64,000 nt of DNA from Siphonodentalium dalli. Its lineage: Eukaryota > Mollusca > Scaphopoda > Gadilida > Siphonodentaliidae. The notes beneath the pieces are model-generated. The model did no database searches. It had not been told where the DNA came from and worked only from the letters and a program-made list of their open reading frames with translations. Below are positions 1 through 11,004 of this stretch, piece by piece. The position numbers and the translations under genes were made by a program. The stretch's first letter is position 1, and each line of letters begins with the position of its first letter. The stretch covers positions 5,387,512-5,451,511 of the forward strand of contig CP136064.1 in NCBI GenBank assembly GCA_032622095.1, read 5' to 3'.

Positions 1-815
1 TGTAATTACTACACCAGGGTGTACACAGTATAGAAGGTGGGGAATGTCATTACCACATACCTGAACCATTGACAGTACCACCCTTACTCCATGTGTTATA
101 CTGTTATTAATTAATGTAATTACTACACCAGGGTGTACACAGTATAGAAGGTGGGGAATGTCATTACCACATACCTGAACCATTGACAGTACCACCCTTA
201 CTCCACCTGTTATACTGTTATTAATTAATGTAATTACTACACCAGGGTGTACACAGTATAGAAGGTGGGGAATGTCATTACCACATACCTGAACCATTGA
301 CAGTACCACCCTTACTCCACCTGTTATACTGTTATTAATTAATGTAATTACTACACCAGGGTGTACACAGTATAGAAGGTGGGGAATGTCATTACCACAT
401 ACCTGAACTATTGACAGTACCACCCTTACTCCACGTGTTATACTGTTATTAATTAATGTAATTACTACACCAGGGTGTACACAGTATAGAAGGTGGGGAA
501 TGTCATTACCACATACCTGAACCATTGACAGTACCACCCTTACTCCACGTGTTATACTGTTATTAATTAATGTAATTACTACACCAGGGTGTACACAGTA
601 TAGAAGGTGGGGAATGTCATTACCACATACCTGAACTATTGACAGTACCACCCTTACTCCACCTGTTATACTGTTATTAATTAATGTAATTACTACACCA
701 GGGTGTACACAGTATAGAAGGTGGGGAATGTCATTACCACATACCTGAACTATTGACAGTACCACCCTTACTCCACGTGTTATACTGTTATTAATTAATG
801 TAATTACTACACCAT
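1..815. repeat. 114-bp tandem satellite, left edge
   Basis: Units start at 1, 115, 229, 343, 457, 571 and 685, with a partial eighth at 799, so the period is exactly 114 bp. Copies differ by a few substitutions (for example atgtgt, acctgt or acgtgt near the unit end). Each unit contains ttattaattaatg and the inverted pair ggtgtacac. The array begins at base 1 and so probably continues to the left of the window. Confidence 0.97.
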
Positions 816-1046
816 GTAAATGTAATTACTATGTAAATGCATTGGCCTAATAAATTATATATTATTTTCTATAATTGTTAAAGAATGTAAGAAATAATTA
901 TAAAAAAGATAAAAATTGTTAAAGAATGTAAGAAAAAATGATAAATTGATAAAGAATGTAAGAAAAAATTATCAAAAATTGTTGTAGAATGTAAGAAAAA
1001 ATTATAATAAATGATAAACTCCACGTGTCATATTGTTATTAATTAA
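816..1046. repeat. AT-rich insert splitting the 114-bp satellite
   Basis: Between the main array and an outlying satellite copy lies AT-rich DNA. It opens with tgcattggcctaa and carries four imperfect copies of gttaaagaatgtaagaaa. Both motifs are the interior of the TTAA-bounded elements found elsewhere in this window (for example 3140-3240), so this is probably a fragment of one. The last 30 bases are already degraded satellite sequence. Confidence 0.6.
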
Positions 1047-1151
1047 TGTAATTACTACACCAGGGTGTACACAGTATAGAAGGTGGGGAATGTCATTACA
1101 ACATACCTGAACCATTGACAGTACCACCCTTACTCCATGTGTTATACTGTT
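1047..1151. repeat. Outlying 114-bp satellite copy
   Basis: A single near-identical unit of the satellite resumes after the AT-rich insert and ends at gttatactgttt. From 1152 to 1389 the sequence becomes less AT-rich and apparently unique, and I recognise nothing in it. Confidence 0.9.
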
Positions 1152-1389
1152 TACCACCATGTCTCACTCTCGGTGAGATGCGAGGTTCGTGTCGACCTTT
1201 AATCGGCATGTTCCGCCCCTCCGTTCTCTTCTCGGGAATCGTGTATCGTGGGATGCCTTTAAAGAACCAGGCACCTGAACGTTTCCAGAGCTGAAGGAAA
1301 ATTATAAATATTTAATTGTGCAAACATCTAAATGGTTGGTTGATTTTTAGCAACACTTCAGGTGTTAGTTCATATCATCACATAGTCAG

Positions 1390-1611
1390 CAAGCCTTGAA
1401 ATAGTGTGTCTGTCATTTGCAGAATGAGGTCCCCAGAGGGTGAATTTAGTGATGCTACCCTGCATAGCAGGCTAGCATCACCAAATTCACCCTCTGGGAA
1501 CCTCATTCTGCTGTGTAAGCAGAATGAGGTCCCCAGAGGGTGAATTTGCGGGTGAATTTGGTGATGCTAGCCCACTATGCGGAAATGACAGACACACTAT
1601 TTCAAGGCTTG
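1390..1611. mobile_element. Fold-back MITE, family A (8-bp TSD)
   Basis: The termini are CAAGCCTTGAAATAGTGTGT and its reverse complement. Inside are inverted arms carrying GCAGAATGAGGTCCCCAGAG. The 8-bp sequence atagtcag is repeated exactly at 1382-1389 and 1612-1619, a target-site duplication. The length of the duplication and a terminal CA suggest a hAT-like non-autonomous element. There is no coding capacity. The interior has an extra internal arm relative to the 151-bp copy at 5731. Confidence 0.88.
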
Positions 1612-1698
1612 ATAGTCAGCTTGTAACATGTTGACTGCCAACTCCCATTCAATTACATGCAAACAGTACGAGATAACTCATAGTCAGCAGTCAACGTG

Positions 1699-1910
1699 TT
1701 AACCCTTTCATGACGGGAGCTGCGCTGGTGCAGCATTAAAAATCTTGTGCCAGTGCATTCTCTTATATATAAGTGTGAGTCTCCCATAGGGAGCCTCACA
1801 TATATAAGAGAATACACTTGCTTATAAAGTCAAGATAAATATAGTTAGGCCAATGCATTTTCTTATATATGTGAGGCTCCCTATGGAAGACTCGCATATA
1901 CATAAATAGA
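1699..1910. mobile_element. TTAA element, family B4
   Basis: The element begins TTAACCCTTTCATGACGGGA and carries two imperfect hairpins of the tatataagagaatgc type. Related copies with the same start lie at 39078 and 50158, and the matching right end is at 9345-9425. The right end here is degraded, so its limit is approximate. Confidence 0.6.
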
Positions 1911-1919
1911 ATGAATTAA

Positions 1920-2440
1920 TTGGTACAGTTTTCACAAAATCTCCGGATTGGAATTTGAATCAGTTTCGCCAATGTTTCATGTTGGCCTATGTGCCTTACA
2001 AACTTAGTCATGCCCCCCCCCCACCTGTTGGTGGAGGAAAGACCACACAGATGGTTAATTACCTTATGAAATGAGGCCATACCGGTCCGTAATATAAAAC
2101 AACAAACCATTGTTTATCTGGTATGTGTCTCATATATAATTACTTACATGGGTGCGTGTGAACTGGGATATATATATAGAATAGGTGATCAGTCTTCAAT
2201 TTTGTTATTTCTATGTCACAGTATGTCGTGAACGTGTTCTTCCTGTCTGTATAACGTGACACGTGTTTACTGTTATGCTGATTTGGCCGTGTCAATGGAG
2301 CTATGTACACATCTCACAGAACAACACATTTCGGGTTTCACGCGATGCGAGTTATTTTAGGAAATTGTAGTAGAAGGAAGATTATATGCTATTCCCACAA
2401 TATAACACAAAAGCTGTAGTCGGCAACTGGCAATATGATT
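1920..2440. other. No recognisable feature
   Basis: AT-rich intervening sequence with a C run near 2012 and a short tatata tract near 2170. Short open frames here show no recognisable domain. I see no RNA gene or repeat. Confidence 0.5.
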
Positions 2441-2570
2441 AATAAAGATACTTTCCAGTGAAGATGAGGCCTAAGCAGAATGAGGTCCCCAGAGGGTGAG
2501 ATTAGTGATGTTAGCACGCTGTGGTGGTAGTCTCAATAAATTCACTCTCAGAGGAACTCATTCTGCAAAC
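2441..2570. mobile_element. Fragment of family A MITE (right half)
   Basis: It starts in the internal segment (agatgaggcctaagcagaat) and runs through one palindromic arm pair to ttctgc near 2566. The outer terminal repeats are missing and the second arm is diverged, so this is an old fragment of the long form seen at 11967 and 17920. Confidence 0.75.
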
Positions 2571-2641
2571 TATATTCTCAGATCTGATGTTAGGTTCACT
2601 TCAATTCACACAGCCCATATAATGAAAGCCCGAGGGGGATA

Positions 2642-2847
2642 TTAACCCTTTCAGTGCCAAGTCCGATTTTTGTATCAACCCAAATTTCCTTGATCATTTT
2701 TCAAATTTATTGATTATAATAATGTGATACATTTATGGAAAGAGCTCTTAATCACTAAACATCACATTATTATAATCAATAAATTTGAAAAATGATCAAG
2801 GAAATATGGGTTGATACAAAAATCGGACTTGGCACTGAAAGGGTTGA
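2642..2847. mobile_element. TTAA element, family B2 with cassette P
   Basis: The ends are TTAACCCTTTCAGTGCCAAG and the reverse complement, ending gggttga (last TTAA mutated). The interior is a long palindrome with arms containing cttgatcatttttcaaattt. The same termini elsewhere (3768, 24302, 43024, 49336) enclose a different inner hairpin. The ends and the TTAA target resemble piggyBac-type non-autonomous elements. No protein is encoded. Confidence 0.85.
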
Positions 2848-3057
2848 TAGACACCATCTTGTTTTTTCTATAAACTCGAGACGCCTCAGGCATATTTACG
2901 GCAAATTTTGACATAAGAAAAAGAATATCCATCGAATATAATGTTCTACGAAATTGAAAAACATAGTATCGTGCACTAAAACATGCATCATTAATGAGAT
3001 GAAAGGCACATAAATAACTATTTTCCATTTATTACAACTCTTGAATCTGTCGAGTCA

Positions 3058-3457
3058 TTAACCCTTTACCCAACAGAAGGGCCCTGTGCCAATGCATTCT
3101 CTTATATATGCGAGTCGACCATAGGTCGCCTCGCATATATAAGAGAATGCATTGGCTTAACACATTAAAAATTATAAAATTGTTAAAGAATGTAAGAAAA
3201 AATGGTAAAAAGTGTTAAAAAAAGATTTTTTTTAGGCCAATGCATTCTCTTATATATGCGAGGCGACCTATGGTCGACTCGCATATATAAGAGAATGCAT
3301 TGGCACAGGGCATAACTGTAACTATCACAATGTGGTCAAGGAGCCGGTTCCAATGATATCCATATTTGTATGGTTTTATTGAGACAGACCCAAGATATTT
3401 TAGGCTGTTGAAGCTTTATTTGGGCGGTTTTGGCCGGTTTGTTGGGTAAAGGGTTAA
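3058..3457 (-). mobile_element. TTAA element, family B1, copy 1
   Basis: It is bounded by TTAA at 3058-3061 and 3454-3457 with terminal repeats TTAACCCTTTACCCAACA. Inside are two copies of a roughly 68-bp near-perfect hairpin (arms gccaatgcattctcttatat) separated by an AT-rich spacer. One side also carries an approximately 150-bp subterminal arm with ccggccaaa motifs. The orientation is opposite to the copy at 6077. Target site and termini suggest a piggyBac-like MITE. Confidence 0.92.
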
Positions 3458-3767
3458 CTTAGTGCATAGACATTCTACATCCATCGTGTGTCACGGTGAC
3501 ATTACACGATTTATCATACTGAGTCCATGCCTCCATATCTCTACACCAGAACCAGCACTCTTGTGTGCCGTGCCAAATAAAAATGCAGGCTGGAATATAA
3601 GTGCAGGGTGGAAAATTCTGAAAATTTTAATAATAGTGCAGGACGGAACAAAAATGCAGTATGCAAGCACGTATCAATTCATACATAAGGGACAATAATT
3701 GTTAAATTACCTAAATTTTAGTAATTAAAATATGATGTTTATTGTACACCTGCTAAATTCAAACTTC

Positions 3768-4002
3768 TTAACCCTTTGAGTGTCAGGGGCCAATCTCATC
3801 GGCCCTAAACCTACAAAAATAAGTCTGTTAAAGAATATAAGAATAAATTATTAAAATTGTAAAAAAAAAAAAAAAATGTTAGGCCAATGCATTCTCTTAT
3901 ATATGCGAGGCGACCTATGGTTGACTCGCATATATAAGAGAATGCATTGGCACAGGGTATATGGGTTGATACAAAAATCGGACCTGGCACTCAAAGGGTT
4001 GC
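3768..4002. mobile_element. TTAA element, family B2 with hairpin cassette H
   Basis: The left end TTAACCCTTTGAGTGTCAGG and the right end ggacctggcactcaaagggtt define family B2. The interior holds one copy of the 68-bp H hairpin shared with family B1, preceded by a gttaaagaatataagaa spacer. The right-hand TTAA is altered. Confidence 0.82.
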
Positions 4003-4252
4003 CAGCATATCACACTCATCATGTGCATAACTTTTCAACAGTGAATATACTGGTTGTATTTTACATCTCCTATCCTCTTATAGTGCCATGTCCAGGGAAG
4101 ATACCATCCCGGACATACTGATGGATCGGGTGCAGTGTAGCATAATGGAGTATGGTTTCATACTTTGCTAAATTGCCAGGCAGCGGATTAGAATAGTATA
4201 ATGCTGATACACTATTCTGTTGTTGTGGATGATAAGAATGTTACATGACTCT

Positions 4253-4341
4253 TAGCTGTCGGTTACGGTGTCAAGTGAGGTTCCGCGAGATTAATATCAG
4301 GCTATGTGCACTTTGACTCACATGACACCGTATCCGACAGT
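4253..4341. repeat. Inverted repeat
   Basis: The arm gctgtcggttacggtgtcaa near 4255 is matched in reverse complement by tgacaccgtatccgacag near 4323, with about 35 bases between the arms. It may be an old fold-back element or a local palindrome. I found no second copy in the window. Confidence 0.7.
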
Positions 4342-4568
4342 GAATTATCCCGTAACTTATAATCAGTTCCTTCTTAGGCCATGATGGTCTATTATTAGTT
4401 ATCTTCGGCAACATCGGGGGTATGGAGAATTAATACCTGCATGTCAATTGTGAACCCGCAGGCTGTGCCGGAGATAACGATTTTGTCCCCACAATAATAG
4501 CCAATGCAGCCTCAATTTAAGTGTGGTTTCGTATGTTATCACATTAATTCAAACCAATAATATACATT

Positions 4569-4708
4569 TATTGCATGGTTTCGAGGTTGACATGAAGATT
4601 TATCAACCCGAGGAAGTTAATATTCACAGAGGCTGCAGGCCGAGGTGAATATTAACTTCCAAGGGTTGGTAAATCCTCATGTCAACCTCGAAACAATGCA
4701 ATAAGTGT
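4569..4708. mobile_element. Fold-back element, about 140 bp
   Basis: Arms of about 60 bp (ttgcatggtttcgaggttga against its near-exact reverse complement) meet at a short centre with ctgcag. The shape is that of a MITE or fold-back element. No clear target duplication is visible, and this is the only copy seen here. Confidence 0.75.
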
Positions 4709-5730
4709 TTTATTATATGATCTGCCAATGTTATGAAGCCCATTAGGCCCGAAATACCTTAGTGACCCATGATATATGTACATGGATCCATCAAATGCAC
4801 AACAATGTGATTCAAGAAGTCAAAATAAACAGGATTACATTTCCTATTAATAACTCATGACGTCGCGTGATCTTGTTATTAACCCATCTGTCCTATTTAT
4901 AGGACAAACATGTAGATATAATGATTTATCAACTCATTTTCCATATCATTTAGTATGGGACTTTGAGTAGAAAGTTTGTGATCATATAATAAGAATAATT
5001 AAGTAGCCGACCTATGGATCCGGCAATAGGTAACGGTGTGCTAGAGCTAAAGCAATGTTACGATTGGTGGAAACTGCCAGTTGAAGCGGGGGGGGGTCGG
5101 TCGAAAGTAAAAACATATCACGCTGAAAATGGCCTTAGTTACCCTTGGACTACACAAAAAAAAAAAAGAATGGAGAAAAAAAAAATTGGAATTTATTTTT
5201 GCAAATGTTTTCCATTTTTAGGTGCCACGCCCACTAAAATGAAAACAGAAATAATGAGTTTCAAAGCAAATAAAACCAATAACTTATACCTATTATGTTC
5301 TTAAGTGGCCACTGAAGACATAGCAAAACTCAAATTTCTTGTATCGGTGAAAAAAATGACAAAAAGTGGCTTTTAAAAAAAAGGTCTGGCCGCAGGGGAC
5401 CCACCCCGCCCTAGGCCCTATATGTTGCAATTTTTTTCCGACCCCTGGTTGAAGGGTCATTCTATTACCCTCGATATTTATCATGCTCATATACCTCTGT
5501 TTCGAGCACGTCCTCTTAAACCCCCACTGTCAAGGGTGACGGGGGACATGGTGATTTGAACATGGCATCGCAGTCAATCAGATTGCTAGTTACATCCGGA
5601 TGTGCAGACAACCTGTTTTAACTCACCTCTCTATATTCACTGCATATTTTGCATAACCATAAAGGCTGTTTCTGGCTGTTAATCGTGTCGATGCCACATT
5701 TGGAGCACACAGCCTAAAAAACAAATCAGA
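4709..5730. other. No recognisable feature
   Basis: About 1 kb of AT-rich DNA with short homopolymers (poly-A near 5155-5185, poly-G near 5090). The open frames are under 100 codons with no recognisable motifs. The short palindrome tcctatttatagga lies near 4888. Confidence 0.5.
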
Positions 5731-5881
5731 CAAGCCTTGAAATAGTGTGTCTGTCATTTGCAGAATGAGGTCCCCAGAGGGTGAATTTAGTGATGCTACC
5801 CCGCATAGCGGGCTAGCATCACCAAATTCACCCTCTGGGAACCTCATTCTGCAAATGACAGACACCCTATTTCAAGGCTTG
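5731..5881. mobile_element. Fold-back MITE, family A, 151 bp
   Basis: This is a compact, near-perfect palindrome and a good reference copy of the short form. It starts CAAGCCTTGAAATAGTGTGT and ends with the reverse complement, pivoting on cccgcatagcggg. The flanks aaatcaga and gaatcaga agree at 7 of 8 positions, consistent with an 8-bp target duplication. Confidence 0.9.
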
Positions 5882-6076
5882 GAATCAGATAGTAGGTATA
5901 GAATCACATTCAAATACATATCTAAAGTGTTAAGCCCTTATCATTTAACCATACTGACATCAATCAAAAACTGAATATATTGAATATCCATATCTATCCA
6001 AAATGTGAAGATCATTTGGAAAATTTTAGAAGTTATCTTATCAACATAATCTAATCATCTGTGTAAATAAAAAAAC

Positions 6077-6475
6077 TTAACCCTTTACCCAACAAACCGG
6101 CCAAAACCGGCCAAATAAAGCTTCAACAGCCTAAAATATCTTCGGTCTGTCTCAATAACACCATACAAATATGGATATCATTGGAACCGGTTCATTGACC
6201 ACATTGTGATAGTTACAGTTAGCCCTGTGCCAATGCATTCTCTTATATATGCGAGTCGACCATAGGTCGCCTCGCATATATAAGAGAATGCATTGGCCTA
6301 AACAAAATCTTTTTTTAACACTTTTTACCATTTTTTCTTACATTCTTTAACAATTTTATAATTTTTAATGTGTTAAGCCAATGCATTCTGTTATATATGC
6401 GAGGCGACCTATGGTCGACTCGCATATATAAGAGAATGCATTGGCACAGGGCTGTTGTGTTGGGTAAAGGGTTAA
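6077..6475 (+). mobile_element. TTAA element, family B1, copy 2
   Basis: TTAA at 6077 and 6472 bounds terminal repeats TTAACCCTTTACCCAACA. The long subterminal arm (ccggccaaa, gatatcattggaaccgg) is on the left. Two H hairpins flank an AT-rich spacer. It closely matches the copies at 14223, 15375, 53742 and 58956. Confidence 0.93.
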
Positions 6476-6570
6476 TGTCAATCCAGATTTTGTGTTTCAT
6501 GATTTTCAGTGGTATGCTACAAGGGTCGTGTCAGAGTGATGTGTGCTTTATACATCGATTGAAGGTGATT

Positions 6571-6660
6571 CAGGGTTCGCGCTGCCACTTGCCAAATTTG
6601 TCAATGGAAAAATAATTCACATTTGGCAAAAATTATTTTGATTTGGCAGTCACTTTTTTA
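6571..6660 (+). mobile_element. Left end of a hAT-like element (fragment)
   Basis: CAGGGTTCGCGCTGCCACTT followed by gccaaatttg matches the termini of the 3.2 kb insertion at 45080-48309, including repeated (t)ttggca motifs. I cannot find a matching right end nearby, so it is probably a truncated copy. Confidence 0.55.
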
Positions 6661-6930
6661 ATTCCTCAAGAAAGTTGAAAAAATAGTGGTCAATCAATAC
6701 CATTAATTTCATGAATCTTCAAGTTCAAGGTTGCATAAAATGATACTATCAGGTATAGAATTTGGAAAATTCTAAGGCAAATTCTTAATTTTATAGCATT
6801 CCATGGAGTATGATAAATGGATTTTGATTTTGTTGCACTCCATGGAGTATGGATGCAATTTGGTCTGCCATTTTGTGTGCGACACGAAAGCATTCCAAAG
6901 AGAACAAGAGGTGTGCACTCGAGTGCTAGC

Positions 6931-7515
6931 ATACCCCCACCGTGGCAAATTCAACCCGCATTATCTGTAAACTCAACCAAAAAGATTTTTAATTTTAAAG
7001 AAAAATTCGGACTAATAATATCGATATGGTGTCACAAGAAGCTTGTACAGAAAAAATTATTCAAATCGGTTCATATTTGTTAAAGTTATTAAGTCAGACA
7101 GAATTTTCTAAGTCAAAATAAGTCAAAAATGAGGTGTAATATTACGAAAAACAGTCTGAGCCAATCCCTAGCCGCATCATGTAGAGAGGGTATTGTGAGA
7201 AGCATGTATACCAAAAATTATTGAAATCGGTTCATATTTGTTAAAGAGTTATTAAGTCGGACAGAATTTTCTAAGTCAAAATAAGTCGAAAAAGAGGCGT
7301 AACTTGAAAAACAAAAGTCGGACCAAACCGTAATTAGCATCATGCGGAGAGACCGTCCTAAGGAGATTGCATACAAAAAATTATTGAAATCGGTTCATAG
7401 TTGTTCGAGTTATGAGGTCGGACGGACGGACGGACGGCTAAACGGACGGAGAAAGAGTGACGGACGGACGCAGTCAATCCAGTATACCCCCCATTTTCTT
7501 CGAAAGTGGGGGTAT
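6931..7515. repeat. Diffuse repeat M bounded by ATACCCCCAC
   Basis: Inverted termini atacccccac (6931-6940) and gtgggggtat (7506-7515) bound a segment. It holds three diverged internal repeats around aaatcggttcat, then a (GGAC)n tract at 7421-7470. Related sequence recurs at 24760-25328, 34231-34545, 35284-35595, 43850-45079 and 57110-57240. It encodes no recognised protein. The class is unknown, but it resembles abundant repeats in mollusc genomes (inference). Confidence 0.6.
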
Positions 7516-8099
7516 AAAAATGTCAGAACAATTTGCAGCCATATTCCATGGAATTCAACAAAATTGGCATCCATCCCTTACATTTACACTCAAATGGTCC
7601 ATTAAACAAGCATTTAGAGCAAATTTTGAATGATAATCGAGTAGCGAGTTGCAAGATGCTTCCATACAATATAAAACAAGTTGGATCCAGTGTGCGATGT
7701 CACATGATGTGATTTCAACCAACTAACATTCTGCACGAATGCATGATTGTATGAGAGTAAATATTCAACATAACATTCTCAAACTAACAAGGAATAAATT
7801 TCACAATTCTAACCTTTCGGCAATCATCACAGAAAGTAGGAGAAGCACCAAGAAGTCCGAATTCATCGCCGCACAATATACACTGCGTTGTCCCATTCCC
7901 GATCGAATTCTTCTTCATATTCTCAACCTTTTCAACCAACCTCCTGAAAAAATATAACAAGAGATAGACTGTTATCCAGCGCATAACATTCAACCTCCTG
8001 AAAAATTATAACAAGAAATGGAATGTCATCCGGAGCAAACCCCTCAACCGACTGAAAACAAATCTAAGGACTATGAGTGTGTCTCTTGGAATAGCAGAG
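7516..8099. other. No recognisable feature
   Basis: AT-rich, apparently unique DNA. There is a short local duplication of acctcctgaaaaa(t)atataacaag around 7940 and 7991. No domain is recognisable in the small open frames. Confidence 0.45.
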
Positions 8100-8369
8100 G
8101 ATAAAGTGTGTCTGACTATTTGAAGAATGTGGTCCCCAGAGGGTGAATTTAGTGATGCTACCCCACGCACGCAGAGGGAACCTCATTCTGATTTAGGCCT
8201 CAAATGATATGGCATATTTAGGATCATTGAAGCAATGATAATTTGAGATTATAGATATTTCCAAGATGAGGTCTAAGCAGAATGAGGTCCCCAGAGAGTG
8301 AACTTGGTGATGCTAGCCCACTGTGCGGGATAGCGTCACTAAATTCACCCTCTGGGGACCTCATATTTT
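8100..8369. mobile_element. Degraded long-form family A MITE
   Basis: Two diverged fold-back arms (8125-8193 and 8278-8367) are separated by the internal segment that ends agatgaggtctaagcagaat. This is the layout of the long form at 17920. The outer terminal repeats are largely lost, so no target duplication can be read. Confidence 0.72.
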
Positions 8370-8625
8370 GAGGCATGATGTCTACAAAAACAACTATTTC
8401 CACTAATACAGTCAGTCTATAGTCCAATGACATGAATCTATCCAGGTAATTTTGCCATTTACCTGTGGTAAAGTTCTTCAGCATCTGCACATTGTTGCTC
8501 AAATGACAGCCATTTATTAGCATTGAAACCCGATGCGGAAGTACGCCCGGAATGGTATCATCCCTGGACTCGCTGGACAGAGTACTATGAGGAGCAGAGT
8601 TGTGAAATTCAACCAGTACGCTGTC

Positions 8626-8999
8626 TTAAAGATATGCTATGTACTTGTTCGGGTGCGTAAAACTGATAAGTTAGTATTCAGGCACTATGCCAACTGGAGG
8701 AATGTAACATTCTACTAACATCGCCGAAAATCTGAAGCTGAACGACCCTACCACTCTATAGAAAATATCGTCTGAACTACGCTCAATTGTAAATATTTAC
8801 TACTCGATTCAGGATGCAACTATCTGCGATAAGCTAATGAAAACTATTTCCCCATCGAGAGTCACTGCAATTAATTAATATATAAGAATGACAGTGTGTG
8901 TTGTCAATTGGATATCAATTAGTAAAAATTACTACTTTGAACAAGATTATTCTCTATTTCTATTCGATCACCCTGCTGGAGTGTTTCACATCACTTTAA
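8626..8999 (+). mobile_element. TTAA element, family K, copy 1
   Basis: The segment between TTAA at 8626 and 8996 starts TTAAAGATATGCTATGTACT and ends gtttcacatcactttaa. Four further copies share the same ends: 49737-50080 and 59401-59731 inverted, 55319-55750 and 58577-58959 direct. The consistent TTAA boundaries suggest a TTAA-targeting non-autonomous element. It has only very short terminal inverted repeats (TTAAAG). Confidence 0.75.
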
Positions 9000-9344
9000 G
9001 ATTCTCAGAGCACTGATTGTTGCATCGATGGCCAAGTCATGACGCTCTCAGTACAGAGAGTGGGGATGGGAATTCTTGACTGTTCATTTGATACTCTACA
9101 TTCCTGGTCAGATCTAAATAATCGGCCTTCTTGATTACTTACCCGATCCGTTCCTGTTCGACCAGATCTATATAATCGGCTTTCTCGATTACGTGCATGA
9201 TCCGTTCCTGTTCTTCCATACTCAGACCATCATTCTTATTGTACGATTTAACTCGATGAGTGTGTACGGACCAGCCTGTACCCAACCTGAAAAGACAGAG
9301 AAAAAAAAATTAAAAATTCAACAGCACAGTAGTTCATCACATGA

Positions 9345-9427
9345 GTGTCTCGCATATATAAGAGAATGCATTGGCATAGGATCGTTAATGACGCACCAGC
9401 ACTGCTCCCGTCACGAAAGGGTTAAAT
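9345..9427. mobile_element. Right end of a B4-type TTAA element
   Basis: Half of an H-type hairpin (tcgcatatataagagaatgc) is followed by tgctcccgtcacgaaagggttaa, the reverse complement of the B4 start. No left half is present. The stretch 9000-9344 before it shows a local duplication (gatccgttcctgttc near 9145 and 9199) but nothing else I recognise. Confidence 0.6.
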
Positions 9428-9759
9428 ACTAATTGATGAGTAGTATCCTTATTGGACCTTTTATATAAATACTCATTGATGACACCTCTATGGAGCCCCA
9501 GACTGAAAGAATGTTGCACTGATGACTGTCGTCTGCTTTGATCTTTGTGAGGCTCCATACGGGAGTGTTATATAAAGGAATACTTTCTATACTAAATACT
9601 CATTGACGAGTAGTTCCTTTTGGAAATGTTCAGATAACAATTAAGTTCAACAAACGAGGCCATTTTTATTACCGGAACACCCCTCTAAATGAATAATAGA
9701 CCATTAATGTTTACTTTTATAACTTGGTGGGAGAATCCATTTAGCATATAAAGGGTTAA
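9424..9759. mobile_element. TTAA element, family B5 (relative of the 68-bp satellite)
   Basis: The span between TTAA at 9424 and 9756 contains two versions of tactcattgatgagtagt, then ggaaatgttcagataa, which is the content of the 68-bp satellite monomer at 25-35 kb. It also contains the atgacacctctatggagccc segment that forms the 128-bp tandem repeat at 61364. It ends catataaagggttaa. Confidence 0.65.
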
Positions 9760-10052
9760 ACCTTGTCTGGGTACAGACTCCATCACTGAACATGTAATCA
9801 ATTTATTGATTTTTAATAAATCTGCATGTTGTCATACGGAATCAACCCGGGCTCCTTTGGGATAAACAGCCGGCCTTTCTTTGAATTACTCCCATTTATG
9901 GAGATTGAACCAGAGCCATAGTTAAAGTTCTATTTAAGTGGGATGTGATACTGTATTCTTTATTGATCATAGGCTTGGTATAATAATCTTGGTTTCCAAT
10001 GAATGATCTATTCTGTGATGTAACAAAATGTGTGGTATCTATTAAATTTTAA
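9756..10052 (+). mobile_element. TTAA element, family Q, copy 1
   Basis: The segment lies between TTAA sites and starts TTAAACCTTGTCTGGGTACA. An inverted relative lies at 49027-49332 with the same limits. It shares its left TTAA with the B5 element and its right TTAA with the next element. It holds no coding sequence. Confidence 0.65.
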
Positions 10053-10253
10053 CCCTTTAAATTTACCCATCCAGGGTGGAATGCCAACCATTGAACTTAT
10101 TATCTGAACATTTCCCACCAATGAATATGAATCATTCTGATCTTGTATTATATGCTTTTTTCATCTGAACACTCCTCCAAATGAATAATAGACTATTCCA
10201 AAGTATACTTTTATAACTGAATGGGAGAAAGCATTTAGTTCAGAAAAGGTTAA
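10049..10253. mobile_element. TTAA element, family B6
   Basis: It begins TTAACCCTTTAAATTTACCC and ends gttcagaaaaggttaa. The interior includes gaacatttcccacc and cctccaaatgaataatagac, shared with 9650-9757 and 36993-37080. It is a further member of the TTAACCCTTT group with its own subterminal sequence. Confidence 0.6.
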
Positions 10254-11004
10254 TTTAATATTATCAAATACTTCCTGGCGTGGATCATGACTTTAAGCTT
10301 CAATTGATCAATTTAGTTAACTGTACTTAAGTGCAGTCTGTATGGTCTTCATAACACGTGCAGTCTGAATGGTGTTCCAAACACCAATGAGTTGACAGCA
10401 TCAAATGATAAGTGGGTTATAGAGGTCATGTTTTATGCACATACAAGGACATCGTTAACTCTGATTTTGTTATCAGGGTGTATACAAGGCCAAACTTTTT
10501 TATTTTCTGCTTTACGGATCTGCCAACTGGATTCTCCATGGAACTAACGAAAAATATTAAAATCGTTTATATCCGATGACTTTGATCCTGAGAAATTATA
10601 GTGCTCTTCATGATCGAAGATCAACATAATAACGGGTATCATATCATAGACTTCAAGGTTACATCTTAGATAACAATGGCAAACTAATGAGCATTTTAGT
10701 GACTTTTGTGAGCCGATATCAGAACAAACATTGAATTAATTACCTGGGAGAAATTCCATAAATGTAAGCGACGCAAATCAAAATTGCTCACAAAGTCACT
10801 TTAATCCTGGAATTTTAAGTTGGGACCTTCACCCACAGTGAAGTACATTATTAAGGAACAGGTAATAACTAAGTAAGATATTACCTGCTCTGTTTTTTCA
10901 ATGTTCAACCACAGCATGAATACTGCTGTCCCATATGGCACCCATTGCAAATAGGCATTACAACAAAAATTGAAATTGGTTCAACACTGAGCTGTCAGAT
11001 ACAT
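10254..11004. other. No recognisable feature
   Basis: About 750 bp of AT-rich sequence. A weak inverted pair (ttttagtgacttttgtgagc near 10691, gctcacaaagtcact near 10786) hints at an old palindrome. I see no coding domain. Confidence 0.45.

Noticed and set aside
9756-10052. Gene or exon, because the segment is conserved at 49027
   Set aside because: Both copies are bounded by TTAA, lie next to other TTAA elements and have no shared reading frame.
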